NCBI GenBank assembly: GCA_022072165.1
Contig: JAJVIF010000001.1
Location: 895,353-959,352 of the forward strand
Source of the DNA: a bacterium
GTDB taxonomy: Bacteria; JAJVIF01
Length of the DNA stretch: 64,000 nucleotides
Direction: 5' to 3'
A program made the translations under genes and the position numbers. Below are positions 26,653-35,589 of this stretch, piece after piece. The notes under the pieces are model-generated. The model saw nothing but the letters and a program-made list of their open reading frames with translations, had not been told where the DNA came from and ran no database searches. How positions within the stretch are numbered: the first letter of the stretch is position 1; each line of letters opens with the position of its first letter.

Positions 26653-28620
26653 ATGCGCGCTCTTCTGCTCCTCGGTCTCCTCATCGCCACCAGTCTGAGC
26701 CTGCCATCCCCGGCCTCAGCACAGGGATGGGGCACCCTGGGACTGGAAGAAGAGTCAAAGGATGCTCCTGCGAAGCCCGAACCCCGGGATGTCCTGCGGT
26801 TGGACCCACATCGGGTGGCCTCTCCTCAAGCGTTACTGGAAGCGCTCTGGCGCGTTGACTGGTGGATCACCAATTCCGCGCGACTCTTCACGCCCGATCA
26901 GGCCCGGGCTGAAATCCTCGAGGTCCATCTGGACCTCCTGGAGGACTGGCTGACCGGGCTCGATACCAGCCTGCTGCGCCAGGAAGTCCGGGAGACGCAT
27001 TTTGATCCGGCGATCACCTTTACCGAGCGGGTGTTTCTGACCTGGGACATCGTGCCCGACAACGCCATCCTCTGGCAGCAGACCCGGGATCAGGCACTCG
27101 ACGACCTCCGTCTGCAACGCCCGGCCCAGGCCCTGGCGCGGTACCGCAATTTTCGGGAAGCACACATTATTGGCGCGAACCCGGATCAGGTGCTGTTGTT
27201 TCTGCGACACATGGGAGCGGCCCGAGTACGGGCGGGCGGTCCCGCCTGGCGTCAGGAGTGCCTCGCGCTCTATCGACAGGAAGTCGCGGCCCTGCTCGGC
27301 GAGTACCCCCAGTTCCAGGGGATGAGCGAGTATGGGATGCGGTCCGGCATCCTGGAAACGCTGTATGAAGCCCCGACAATTCGGCACCGCGTCTGGCGGA
27401 TCCGGGCGCTGCTGGACCTCCTGACCGCCAGCGGTTCGGAGGGATACCAGACCCTGCTCGACTACCAGGCAATGGAGGGCGAGGCGGCTTTTCTCCCCTA
27501 CCCTGAAAAAGTTGCACTGGATGGCGGGGGGCTGGGATTGCCGCTGCTCCGGGAGTTGCTCGATGATCCGACCCTGCCGCCACATCGACGGAAAGGTCTC
27601 CTCGCAGTCGCTCTGGAACATGCCCAGCAGCCGGTGAGCAACAGCCTGACCCTCCCCCGGGACCTCCTCAAAGGGAAAGTCACTCTCTACCCCTATAGCC
27701 AGGATGACCGGGCATGGCTGGAAGCCGCGTTCCGCGATTTCCTGCTGGCCGGCGACATCGTCGGAGGCACGCTGGACCCGGTTTTCGTTGGCGACAGCGG
27801 ACCCAAGCTCCCGACCTCGCTGCGGCAGGCCGCGACGCTGTTGCTGGAGCTTGCTGATCCATTGGCGGAAGTCGACCGCCTGCTCGAATCTGGCGATCCT
27901 TCCGCACAGGCAGTTGCGCTGGCCACGCTTTCGCTGGCGCTGGAAGAAGGGAGCAGCTTCGCGCCGGATGAATGGCTGGGGACCGAAGAGGCCTACAACG
28001 AAGTGGTTACGCCCTTCCTGGAAGCGGGTGCGGTCCCGGAATTGCGGGACCTGGCGCTCCTCGTTCTGACTCAGCTGGCGCAGAGTCCGATGCCGCTGCA
28101 GGGGACCCGGGCGGTGCAGGCCACAACTCATATCGCCCTGTGCGAAGCCCTGGTGACCGATGCCCTGCCCGCCAGGGCGGACCTCGCCCGGGTCATGGCA
28201 CTTTCCTGGTATCGCCGGGGAATCGGCCTCGATTTGTTACGCGAGTATGTTCCTGCCATTCGGGACTATGCTGCGAAGGTCGATGCCACCCGCCTGAGTC
28301 TGGATGCGATCCTGGACCTTCTGGCGTTCGCCCGGGGGCTGGATGCGACTGCTGAGGTGGGGACAAGCGCAGCAGCACTGTTCCCGCCGGAACAGCACCT
28401 GGGGTTCATTGATCAGGCACTCGACCGGATGTCGCTCTTCCACCGGGTGGTGGGGCTGGAGGAAGTGATGGCTGACCTCGAGCTGCTGTTGCAGCAGGGG
28501 ATGCAGCTTTCGCCCGCCACGAGTAAAGGGCTTATCGGGCTGCTGAACTATCGGGAAAGTCTGATGATTCATCCCGACGTCGCGCTGGCCATGGAAGCCA
28601 TGCTGGCGGAAGCGCTCTGA
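26653..28620 (+). CDS. Secreted protein of unknown function
   Basis: 655 residues from the ATG at 26653, chosen because it begins a clean signal peptide (MRALLLLGLLIATSLSLPS, cut near PASAQ); an ATG at 26632 is also in frame. The mature part is largely helical and Leu-rich, with segments suggesting repeated helical hairpins such as LADPLAEVDRLLESGDPSAQ and LRDLALLVLTQLAQSPMPL. I recognise no enzyme motif. It lies 47 nt after the reductase-like fusion and 41 nt before rmlB. Real on codon periodicity and signal peptide. Confidence 0.75.
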   Translation: MRALLLLGLLIATSLSLPSPASAQGWGTLGLEEESKDAPAKPEPRDVLRLDPHRVASPQALLEALWRVDWWITNSARLFTPDQARAEILEVHLDLLEDWLTGLDTSLLRQEVRETHFDPAITFTERVFLTWDIVPDNAILWQQTRDQALDDLRLQRPAQALARYRNFREAHIIGANPDQVLLFLRHMGAARVRAGGPAWRQECLALYRQEVAALLGEYPQFQGMSEYGMRSGILETLYEAPTIRHRVWRIRALLDLLTASGSEGYQTLLDYQAMEGEAAFLPYPEKVALDGGGLGLPLLRELLDDPTLPPHRRKGLLAVALEHAQQPVSNSLTLPRDLLKGKVTLYPYSQDDRAWLEAAFRDFLLAGDIVGGTLDPVFVGDSGPKLPTSLRQAATLLLELADPLAEVDRLLESGDPSAQAVALATLSLALEEGSSFAPDEWLGTEEAYNEVVTPFLEAGAVPELRDLALLVLTQLAQSPMPLQGTRAVQATTHIALCEALVTDALPARADLARVMALSWYRRGIGLDLLREYVPAIRDYAAKVDATRLSLDAILDLLAFARGLDATAEVGTSAAALFPPEQHLGFIDQALDRMSLFHRVVGLEEVMADLELLLQQGMQLSPATSKGLIGLLNYRESLMIHPDVALAMEAMLAEAL

Positions 28621-28647
28621 CACCCTCTGCACAGGGGCCAGCGCTGC

Positions 28648-28653
28648 TAGAAT
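28648..28653 (+). promoter_or_regulatory. Extended -10 element for a leaderless rmlB transcript
   Basis: TGC followed by TAGAAT matches an extended -10 (TGnTANAAT). It ends 8 bp before the rmlB ATG, so transcription would begin at or next to the start codon. No Shine-Dalgarno is present between it and the ATG. Confidence 0.5.
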
Positions 28654-28661
28654 CCAACGTT

Positions 28662-29711
28662 ATGAACAGCACGACACCTGCAGGCCGCAAAAAGATCCTG
28701 GTCACAGGAGGCGCGGGCTTTATCGGCTCGAATTTCGTCCATCTGTTGGTGGGCGACCATCCCGACTGGGAAGTGGTGGTGCTCGACAAGCTCACCTACG
28801 CCGGCAACCTGGGGAACTTCCCGCCGGGATTCTGGGATCGCCCCGGGGTGTCTTTTGTGCAGGGCGACATCTGCGACGCCGCACTGGTCGCCGAAGTGAT
28901 GAAAGATTGCACCTATGTGGTGCACTTTGCCGCAGAAACGCATGTGGACCGCTCGATTGTCGATGCCGGGTCGTTCATCGAGACCGATGTGAAGGGGACC
29001 TGGGTCCTGCTGGAAGCGGCCCGAAAGAATCAGGCCCTGGAGCGGTTCGTGCACATTTCCACCGACGAAGTCTATGGCGAAGCGCCGGGACGTCCGAATG
29101 TGGAGGGAGACGATCTGCGCCCGAAGTCGCCCTATGCCGCCAGTAAGGCTGGCGCTGATCGCCTGGCCTTCAGCTACTTCACCACCTATGGGCTGCCGGT
29201 AGTGATCTCCCGCTGCTCCAACAATTTCGGGCCGTTCCAGTACCCTGAGAAGTTGATTCCCCTCTTTGTCACCAATGCACTGGAGGACAAACCGCTCCCA
29301 ATTTACGGGACCGGCAAGAATACCCGCGACTGGATCTATGTCACCGATCACTGTGACGCCATCCTGACCATGCTCAAAGCCCCCGGGGTCGATGGCGAGG
29401 TCTTCAATGTCTCCGCTGCGACCGAGCACTCGGTGCTCGACATCACCGACATCATCCTGGAAACTCTGGGCAAGCCCAAGGATCTGATCCGGTATGTCGA
29501 TGACCGCCCAGGACATGTCGAACGTCACGCGGTCTCCGCCCGAAAGCTCTACGACCAGACCGGCTGGATGCCGAACCGTGACTTCAAGGTCGCATTAACC
29601 GACACGGTCCGGTGGTACCAGGAAAATGCCGAATGGTGGCAGGCCCTGAAGGCAAAGAGCGCGGAGTATCAGCGCTGGATCCAGCAGCAGTATGGAGCCG
29701 CGGTTCAGTGA
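28662..29711 (+). CDS. rmlB: dTDP-glucose 4,6-dehydratase
   Basis: 349 residues. RmlB converts dTDP-glucose to dTDP-4-keto-6-deoxyglucose for deoxysugars such as rhamnose. The NAD loop GGAGFIGS (16-23), the dehydratase Asp-Glu pair in HISTDEVYGE, and the YxxxK pair (Y158, K162 in SPYAASKAGADR) are intact. WIYVTDHCDAI and the C-terminal region DRPGHVERHAVSARKL are also typical. The stop codon overlaps the GTG start of the next gene. No rmlA, C or D is in the window. Confidence 0.92.
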   Translation: MNSTTPAGRKKILVTGGAGFIGSNFVHLLVGDHPDWEVVVLDKLTYAGNLGNFPPGFWDRPGVSFVQGDICDAALVAEVMKDCTYVVHFAAETHVDRSIVDAGSFIETDVKGTWVLLEAARKNQALERFVHISTDEVYGEAPGRPNVEGDDLRPKSPYAASKAGADRLAFSYFTTYGLPVVISRCSNNFGPFQYPEKLIPLFVTNALEDKPLPIYGTGKNTRDWIYVTDHCDAILTMLKAPGVDGEVFNVSAATEHSVLDITDIILETLGKPKDLIRYVDDRPGHVERHAVSARKLYDQTGWMPNRDFKVALTDTVRWYQENAEWWQALKAKSAEYQRWIQQQYGAAVQ

Positions 29712-30805
29712 TCGCCCTGCTGCATCGTGGCGCAGCGGTTCTGAGTCTGCTCTGGCTGTGTGCCGCGCTGACCGGTTGCGGCGGACGTCCCCAGTCGACC
29801 AGTCCGGATGCTTTGCGGCGCCAGGCGAAACAGGTCTCCCTCCCCCTGTCGACAACACTCGACCTCTTTAGCCGGGGGGCCCCCCTCGAGGACTGGCAGA
29901 TCGCGTTCCAGGCGACCCCGGACGACATGGAACTGTTCGAAGCGTTCGCGTATCGCCAGCTCTTACGGGGAGTCGCAGACAGCAACGTGGAGGAGGCCCT
30001 GCGCCGAGTCGCGGCCGCCCGGATGGACGATCCCTTCGTGCTCTTCCTGCAGGTCTACCAGATGCAGCAAAGTGCGCTGAATGTCCGTGCCGATCAAAAA
30101 ACCAGACTGGAGACTGTCGCCGCCTACGCCCGGGACACCCTCCAGAAGGCCCAGCAACGGGATCCCGGCAACGCCTTCTACCCCTATATGGAAGCGACCT
30201 TCTGGATGGTCAAGGGCGAGATGAACAACGCCTGGCTCGCTCTGGAACAGGGGAACAAGGCGACAGAGTTTCATCACCCCTGCGCCGCTCCACTCCCCCG
30301 TGACCTCCGAAAGCTGGAAGGGCTGGTCCAGGCTTTGGGACCACACCTCGGCATCTACTTTCAGACGACGCCCCGATTTTTTCTGACGGAGTTTCACAAG
30401 CAACTCCGTTCCGCCGGAAACTCCTACGGCAAGGACCCGGTTATCAGCCATCGGATTCTGCAGGCAGGGCGACGTCAGCTGGAGATGCTGCCCTTTGATC
30501 TCGTGGCGTATCAGGGAGCGCTGGGGCTGAACAAGGGCTTGTGGGAGCAGCAGCAGCAGGCTGGGAACGCCGGCGCAGCTGAGGTCCTGACCGCTCTGGC
30601 GGCATTCGAGAAGCCACTGAAGGAAGTCGCCACTGCCACGGATCAGGCATCGCGAAAGCTCAAGTCCGCTACGGAAGATCCGCAGTTGCAGTACGGCGCC
30701 GAGATGCTGGCCCTGACCCTGGATTTCCAGGCCAACACCGCCAGTCTGCACCGGGCGTTGCTCAACGCCATTGACCAGCAGCTACCTGCCGCTCCCGGCA
30801 GTTAG
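29708..30805 (+). CDS. Lipoprotein of unknown function
   Basis: 365 residues from a GTG at 29708 that overlaps the rmlB stop (GTGA). The start is chosen because it produces a lipoprotein signal: ALLHRGAAVLSLLWLCAALTGC, split here as HRGAAVLSLLWLC and AALTGC. The mature protein is helical, with a TPR-like feel around DTLQKAQQRDPGNAFYPYME. No known domain is recognised. Translationally coupled to rmlB, so a link to envelope glycans is possible but unproven. Confidence 0.72.
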   Translation: MIALLHRGAAVLSLLWLCAALTGCGGRPQSTSPDALRRQAKQVSLPLSTTLDLFSRGAPLEDWQIAFQATPDDMELFEAFAYRQLLRGVADSNVEEALRRVAAARMDDPFVLFLQVYQMQQSALNVRADQKTRLETVAAYARDTLQKAQQRDPGNAFYPYMEATFWMVKGEMNNAWLALEQGNKATEFHHPCAAPLPRDLRKLEGLVQALGPHLGIYFQTTPRFFLTEFHKQLRSAGNSYGKDPVISHRILQAGRRQLEMLPFDLVAYQGALGLNKGLWEQQQQAGNAGAAEVLTALAAFEKPLKEVATATDQASRKLKSATEDPQLQYGAEMLALTLDFQANTASLHRALLNAIDQQLPAAPGS

Positions 30806-30829
30806 CACCGGTGCTGACGCTGGTACAAT
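30802..30829 (+). promoter_or_regulatory. Promoter for the small HicB-like gene
   Basis: TTAGCA (30802-30807) and an extended -10 TGGTACAAT (TACAAT at 30824-30829) are 16 bp apart. The -35 overlaps the stop codon of the upstream lipoprotein gene. The start codon is about 35 bp beyond the -10, with GGCGAGG as a possible ribosome site. Confidence 0.5.
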
Positions 30830-30864
30830 CAGCGCACTCCAGCGGACTCCCGGCGAGGCACATC

Positions 30865-31086
30865 ATGGAACCGACCAAGCAGTTCGACAAAGGCAACGTG
30901 GTCAGTACCCGCGACTACGGGTTCGAGGAGGATTACAAGATCCACCTCGAGCGGAGTTTTGAGGGGGGCTGGGTCGCGAGTTGTCCTGAATGCGGCCTCT
31001 CTGAAACCGGCAACACCCGGGAAGAGGCCATCGCCCATGTGGTCGATAACCTCCGGCTGTTCCACAAACCGAAGTATAAGATTTAG
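30865..31086 (+). CDS. HicB-like small protein (solo)
   Basis: 73 residues from the ATG at 30865. The segment FEGGWVASCPECGLSETGNT followed by REEAIAHVVDNLRLF has the HicB partial RNase H-like fold pattern (GGWVA.CPE......G.TREEA). HicB proteins are antitoxins to HicA, but no HicA is seen on either side and there is no C-terminal DNA-binding domain. It may be a stand-alone HicB-fold protein. Its stop overlaps the convergent gene by 4 bp. Confidence 0.65.
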   Translation: MEPTKQFDKGNVVSTRDYGFEEDYKIHLERSFEGGWVASCPECGLSETGNTREEAIAHVVDNLRLFHKPKYKI

Positions 31087-32060
31087 CGATTCTGACCGGC
31101 CTTGGGCTTCAGCAGTCGCTGGAGCGCTGCCTTTTCACGCTCGAAGAAGCGCACAAGCTGATCGACTTCGTCGTCCCAAAGTGGGATGAACCGCAGACGC
31201 TGCGAGCTGATCCGGATGGTTTCTGCCGTGTCGCCGCGTTTCGCGAGCTGAAGTCGGCCAGAGATGCGTGTAAGGTCCCAGTCCACTTCGGACTCCAGTT
31301 GCCCGCCCTCGACACTCTTCATTTGGACCGGTGCCAGCGCCAGGTCGATGACGTTTCCTCTTCCCAACGTGGGGATTCCCCAGCGTGACTGCGACCAGGC
31401 AGCGGGTCGCGCGTCCGAATCTGCAATCGTCACGACAAGATCCAGAGGGATCGCCCAGCGCAGGGTGCAGAGGGGATGATTCGCCACGGCAGTGAGGGTC
31501 AGCGCTCCGATAGTCCACGATCCCTGACGGCGGTCCGGTGCATTGGCAAAACGCTGGAGGGTGGCAGCAAAGTGCTGCAACTCCAGCAGCGTTCGGAACT
31601 CCCACCGGGCGAATCGGGGAAAGAGCAACAGTTCCACGGGCTGGTCAGGTGCGCGCCGGAGGCAGAGCAGATCCCGCTCGAAGGCGATCACCTGCGGCCA
31701 GCGATTCGCGTCTGGCTCCAGACCGAGCCCCTGAATCGGAGCCTGCCCCACGGCCCGTCCCCCGCTCGCTTTCAGCGCGGCCTGTTCCCCCCGATGCCAG
31801 GCTTCCACTAATCGAGGGTAGTCGCCCAACTGGTACAGACACGCCCGGTGATAGGCACCGTCATAGGCACGCAACGTGTCCCAGGGTGGGAGATACGCCG
31901 GCCAGTAAGCCACGATGTCCTGGGTGGTGATGTCGCACGACTTCAGGCAGACCGGACAGAGGGTCTCGCGATTCACCAGTGTCGCACGCCCCACCGGAGT
32001 CAATGGGGATGGCTGCAGGGCGACCGGGGTGGTGAAGTCTTCCGGAAGCGCAGAGGTCAT
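31083..32060 (-). CDS. Uncharacterised CPVC-motif protein, paralogue A
   Basis: 325 residues. A zinc-knuckle-like segment near the N-terminus reads LCPVCLKSCDITTQD and is followed by AYDGAYHRACLYQLG, giving a possible Cys4/CysHis metal site (C..C..C with YHRAC). The rest is beta-rich with no family I know. The next gene upstream (32064-32987) has the same layout and is clearly a paralogue in tandem, separated by only 3 nt. Function unknown; a metal-binding adaptor role is a guess. Confidence 0.7.
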   Translation of the reverse strand: MTSALPEDFTTPVALQPSPLTPVGRATLVNRETLCPVCLKSCDITTQDIVAYWPAYLPPWDTLRAYDGAYHRACLYQLGDYPRLVEAWHRGEQAALKASGGRAVGQAPIQGLGLEPDANRWPQVIAFERDLLCLRRAPDQPVELLLFPRFARWEFRTLLELQHFAATLQRFANAPDRRQGSWTIGALTLTAVANHPLCTLRWAIPLDLVVTIADSDARPAAWSQSRWGIPTLGRGNVIDLALAPVQMKSVEGGQLESEVDWDLTRISGRLQLAKRGDTAETIRISSQRLRFIPLWDDEVDQLVRFFEREKAALQRLLKPKAGQNR

Positions 32061-32063
32061 CTG

Positions 32064-32987
32064 CTAGTCCCAACGAGGAAGGTCGTCATCGGAAACCGGG
32101 GCTTCCCCATCATCAGCAGGAAGGTCGCGACGCCACAACGGATCAGGTTGCCAGTCGAGTTCCAGCTGTTCGGTGTATTCCAGCAGACTCCCACGCAGCT
32201 CAAGGGCTTCCCAGAGGGTCAGCTCCACTTCATCACGCGGGTGAATCCGAATCTGCAGATTCATCATCGCCGGATGGAGCTGTGATGGCGCGAACCCAAT
32301 GACCTCGCCCTGCAGGTGATCCGCGATGAAATCGGGATCCCCGGAGCGATCCATGATGCCCAGCTGTTGCTGAATCCGGGAGAAGTCCACCCACTGCGGT
32401 CGGTGCTGGAGGTCGCCTTCCAGATTCAGGTGGTTCCCCAGCGCGATGAAATCCATATCGCTCACGGTCATGGGGACAATCAGTTCCCAGGTCCGGACGA
32501 CCCGGACGAGATCCTGCACCGGGTCGGTCGCGGCCTGGAAATCCTCTGCGAAAACCTGCTGCTCGCTGGCAAAGACATCTTCATCGAGGCCGACCAGGAT
32601 CCTGTAGAGAGTCTGCAGCTGCGACTGATTCAGGTGCCAGTCCATCAGCCGGGGAAACTCCAGCAGCTGATGCTCGAATGCATGAAGGTAGCGATAGCAG
32701 AGGAAACGCTGGGTGTCGAAGGCGATGACGTTGTTGAACAATGACTGGCTGTGATTCCGCCTGCGAAAGCATTCCCGTTGCCATTCTTCCCATTCCCCCA
32801 CCAGCACGCCGAACTGTGACAGCAGCGGCAGGCAGGCCCGGTGATAGACCCCTTCCAGCCCTTCAAACTCCGGACGCGGGCCGCCCAGGAGGTCCGGCAG
32901 CCGGACCACCGACTGCGTGGAGAGATTCACCGGCTCCGCACAGACCGGACAGGGAGTGACGCCGTTGTGGAAGGGGTGCGCAGACAT
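32064..32987 (-). CDS. Uncharacterised CPVC-motif protein, paralogue B
   Basis: 307 residues. N-terminal motif TPCPVCAEPVNLSTQSVV and then GVYHRACLPLLSQF align with the same features in the neighbouring paralogue (CPVC, then YHRAC about 35 residues later). The middle contains a DNAFEH-like Leu/His segment (YRYLHAFEHQLLEFPRLMDW). The C-terminus is strongly acidic (DDGEAPVSDDDLPRWD). No enzyme motif seen. It is the first of the tandem pair and probably cotranscribed with it. Confidence 0.7.
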   Translation of the reverse strand: MSAHPFHNGVTPCPVCAEPVNLSTQSVVRLPDLLGGPRPEFEGLEGVYHRACLPLLSQFGVLVGEWEEWQRECFRRRNHSQSLFNNVIAFDTQRFLCYRYLHAFEHQLLEFPRLMDWHLNQSQLQTLYRILVGLDEDVFASEQQVFAEDFQAATDPVQDLVRVVRTWELIVPMTVSDMDFIALGNHLNLEGDLQHRPQWVDFSRIQQQLGIMDRSGDPDFIADHLQGEVIGFAPSQLHPAMMNLQIRIHPRDEVELTLWEALELRGSLLEYTEQLELDWQPDPLWRRDLPADDGEAPVSDDDLPRWD

Positions 32988-33059
32988 CAGGTCCTCTCAC
33001 CGTTCGCGTCGGGATGCCGGAATCTCCGGTACCAGTAGTATCCAGTGCTGATGCGTACT

Positions 33060-34274
33060 TTACTCTGTTCGCAGCGCTTTAATGGGCTCCAGCTGGCTCG
33101 CCTGGATCGCGGGGAGCATCCCAAAGACAATCGCGATGCCAGCGGAGACTGCCACCGACATCAGGACGGCATCGGGCTGGAGAATCGGGGCGGGAAACTG
33201 GGCATTCTCAGCACCGGCGGCCCGGGTGAGCGCACCGATGACATAGAGGCCGATACCGACACCTACGATCCCGGAGACCAGGCACAGAATCAGCGCTTCC
33301 AACAGGAACTGTCCCAGGATCACAGGACGGGTCGCGCCGAGGGCTTTGCGCAGGCCGATTTCGGTGGTGCGTTCACTGACGGTCACCAGCATGATGTTCA
33401 TGATGCCGATGCCCCCAATGAAAAGCGCAATTCCCCCGATCACCACCAGGAAACCCTGGATCATGGTGGCAGCCTTTTCCTGCTCCTGCTGTCGTTCCGC
33501 CTGATTGCGGATCGAGAAGAGATTTTCGTTCATGCGGAATGCCGGAAACCTGCGCTCCAGATACTCGCGAATTTGCTCCTCCAGCAGTGAAGCATCTTGA
33601 CTGGAACGGGCCTGCATCACGATCTGATCAAGCGCATCGGTTTTGTCGATAGAGCGCTGCATCGTCAGAAGGGGAACGACGACCTGGAGGTCAAGATTCC
33701 GCCAGGGAATCGCGCCTTTTTTGTCGGTGACGCCGATGACGGTAAAAGCCTTGCCGCTGATCTTCACCGACTCGCCAATAGAGTCGCGTCCGCCAAAGAG
33801 ATTCTGATTCGTTTCCCAGCCCAGGACCGCCAGCCGGTCACCGGAGTAGACCTCCTGCGCGGTGAACTCCCGGCCATAGAGCATCGAGTAGTTTTCGACT
33901 GAAAAGTACTCCGGCAGGGCACCGATCACCGGGATTTCGGCGTTATTGCGGAGGTACTCGACCCTTGCGCGGCGATCAGAAATGGGAGAAATCGCAGAGG
34001 CGGCATCGCAGGAGTGGAGCATTTCCTCGGCGATGGCGAGGGTCAGATTGGTGTTGGAGCCGCCCCGACGCTCGTTCCAGCCCCGTCGGACCGTGATCCG
34101 GTTGGTCCCCAGCTTTTCGTAGAGCTCCAGCTGAGCCTTCTTCTGCCCCTCCCCAACCGCCATGAGCGCAATAACAGCGGCAATCCCGACCACCACACCC
34201 AGCATGGTCAGGAGTGTCCGTGAGGGGTTCCCCACCATCGAACGGAGGGCCAGTCGCAGGATTTCCCAGATCAT
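33060..34274 (-). CDS. MacB/FtsX-type ABC transporter permease
   Basis: 404 residues. The N-terminus ALRSMVGNPSRTLLTMLGVV and VVIGIAAVIALMAVGEG-like segment (LGVVVGIAAVIALMAVGEG) are typical of MacB permease subunits. A periplasmic MacB-PCD domain follows (about 45-240), then three membrane helices including GGIALFIGGIGIMNIMLVTV and VSERTTEIGLRKALGATR, the FtsX coupling region. No ATPase gene is adjacent, so this is a permease-only orphan here. It lies 10 nt after an SDR gene. Confidence 0.88.
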   Translation of the reverse strand: MIWEILRLALRSMVGNPSRTLLTMLGVVVGIAAVIALMAVGEGQKKAQLELYEKLGTNRITVRRGWNERRGGSNTNLTLAIAEEMLHSCDAASAISPISDRRARVEYLRNNAEIPVIGALPEYFSVENYSMLYGREFTAQEVYSGDRLAVLGWETNQNLFGGRDSIGESVKISGKAFTVIGVTDKKGAIPWRNLDLQVVVPLLTMQRSIDKTDALDQIVMQARSSQDASLLEEQIREYLERRFPAFRMNENLFSIRNQAERQQEQEKAATMIQGFLVVIGGIALFIGGIGIMNIMLVTVSERTTEIGLRKALGATRPVILGQFLLEALILCLVSGIVGVGIGLYVIGALTRAAGAENAQFPAPILQPDAVLMSVAVSAGIAIVFGMLPAIQASQLEPIKALRTE

Positions 34275-34284
34275 GGATCGCTCC

Positions 34285-35064
34285 TTACGTGGACACCCGG
34301 TGCACTTTTACAGTGTACGCCTGATCCCGGGGGGTGATGAGGAGATCATCGACTACCACATGCTCCGGTCGGGTACAGATCCAGTGGATCGCCTCCGCGA
34401 TGTCTTCGGCGGTGAGGGGGGTCATGCCGCTGTAGACCTGCTGAGCCCTGACAGCATCACCGCCAAATCGGACCTCGGAGAACTCCGTTTCCACCATGCC
34501 CGGTTCGATGGTGGAAATGCGGACGGGCTGGCCACACAGCTCAAGGCGCAATGCCCCGGCAATCGCCCGGACTGCATGTTTGCTGGCGCAGTACATCGCG
34601 CCACCTTCGTAAAAGTATCGTCCGGCGATGCTCCCCAGCATCACGATATGGCCGTGTCCCCGCTCCAGCATCTGTGGGAGGAGGTCACGGGTAAGTCGAA
34701 CCACCCCCATGATATTGGTGTCCAGCACGGTCGCTGCATCGGCGTCAGTGGTCCGACTCAGCGGATCCAGTCCAACTGCCAGACCAGCGTTGTTGATCAG
34801 AAGATCGGTGCCGCCAAAGCGCTCGTGGATCCGCTGAACGAAATCGGTGCAGGATGCTGCGGACTGCACATCCAGCGCAGCAATGAGGAGACGGTCCTCG
34901 GCGAGTCCCAGCGACTTGCGTAGTGCTTCCAGGCGGTCCAGACGTCGGGCGCCCAATGCGAGACGACAGCCAGCAGCGGCGAAGTGCCGTGCGGTCGCTG
35001 CGCCAATGCCCGCCGAGGCACCGGAGATCGTGACGACACGGTCAGTGAGCAAGAGAGATGACAT
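34285..35064 (-). CDS. Short-chain dehydrogenase/reductase
   Basis: 259 residues. A classical SDR with the cofactor loop SGASAGIGAATA, NNAG in LINNAGLAVG, the catalytic Ser in IVMLGSIAGRY and the YxxxK pair in YCASKHAV. The Arg pair in GARRLDR after the second strand suggests NADP preference. The sequence resembles the YdfG (3-hydroxy acid dehydrogenase) group, but the substrate cannot be fixed. It lies between the GAF and MacB-like genes in a long minus-strand run. Confidence 0.88.
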   Translation of the reverse strand: MSSLLLTDRVVTISGASAGIGAATARHFAAAGCRLALGARRLDRLEALRKSLGLAEDRLLIAALDVQSAASCTDFVQRIHERFGGTDLLINNAGLAVGLDPLSRTTDADAATVLDTNIMGVVRLTRDLLPQMLERGHGHIVMLGSIAGRYFYEGGAMYCASKHAVRAIAGALRLELCGQPVRISTIEPGMVETEFSEVRFGGDAVRAQQVYSGMTPLTAEDIAEAIHWICTRPEHVVVDDLLITPRDQAYTVKVHRVST

Positions 35065-35089
35065 GTCAGGGAGGATACCTGAGCCCGGT

Positions 35090-35554
35090 CTACAGCCGTG
35101 ATTCCACGAGGTGGGCCACGGCTTCCAGGAACTCCTGGTCTGCAGCGGTGAACGCCGCTAGCAGATCGGAGTCCAGGTCCAGTTCGCCCACGACCTCACC
35201 TGCTTTGCGCAGGGGAATCACGATCTCACTCCGGGTTTCGATCGAGCAGGCGAGGTATCGCGGGTCGGAGTGCACATCGTCTACGATGAGGGTCTGGTTT
35301 TCTCTGACGGCGGCTCCACAAATGCCCTGGGAAATGGGGATCAGCACATGGGGGGTCGGTTTGCCGCGAAAGGGGCCGAGGGCCAGCATCGCGCCCTCTT
35401 TCATGTAGAAGCCGACCCAGGTGTAGTGCGGAATCGACTGATGCAGGTAACCCACGACCGTGGACTGGACATCCAGGAGGTTCTTTGCCTCCGCAAGCAG
35501 TTCGCTGAGGTGCTGCAGGTGGGCGGCATAGTCGATGGACGGGGCAGCGGTCAT
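35090..35554 (-). CDS. GAF domain protein, free-Met-sulfoxide-reductase-like
   Basis: 154 residues, a single GAF domain. It matches the fRMsr pattern: YTWVGFYMKEGAMLALGPFR, then GKPTPHVLIPISQGICGAAV, RYLACSIETRSEIVIPL and VVGELDLDSDLL. Two of the three family cysteines are kept (ICG and LAC); the first, expected just after GKP, is replaced. fRMsr enzymes reduce free methionine-R-sulfoxide. It could be a working enzyme with a changed resolving Cys or a ligand-binding relative. Confidence 0.75.
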   Translation of the reverse strand: MTAAPSIDYAAHLQHLSELLAEAKNLLDVQSTVVGYLHQSIPHYTWVGFYMKEGAMLALGPFRGKPTPHVLIPISQGICGAAVRENQTLIVDDVHSDPRYLACSIETRSEIVIPLRKAGEVVGELDLDSDLLAAFTAADQEFLEAVAHLVESRL

Positions 35555-35589
35555 AAGCCGTGAGTGTAACGAAGCCGCAGGACCTTTTT

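Noticed and set aside
30865-31086. HicAB toxin-antitoxin pair
   Set aside because: No HicA-type dsRBD toxin gene is found on either strand next to the HicB-like gene.
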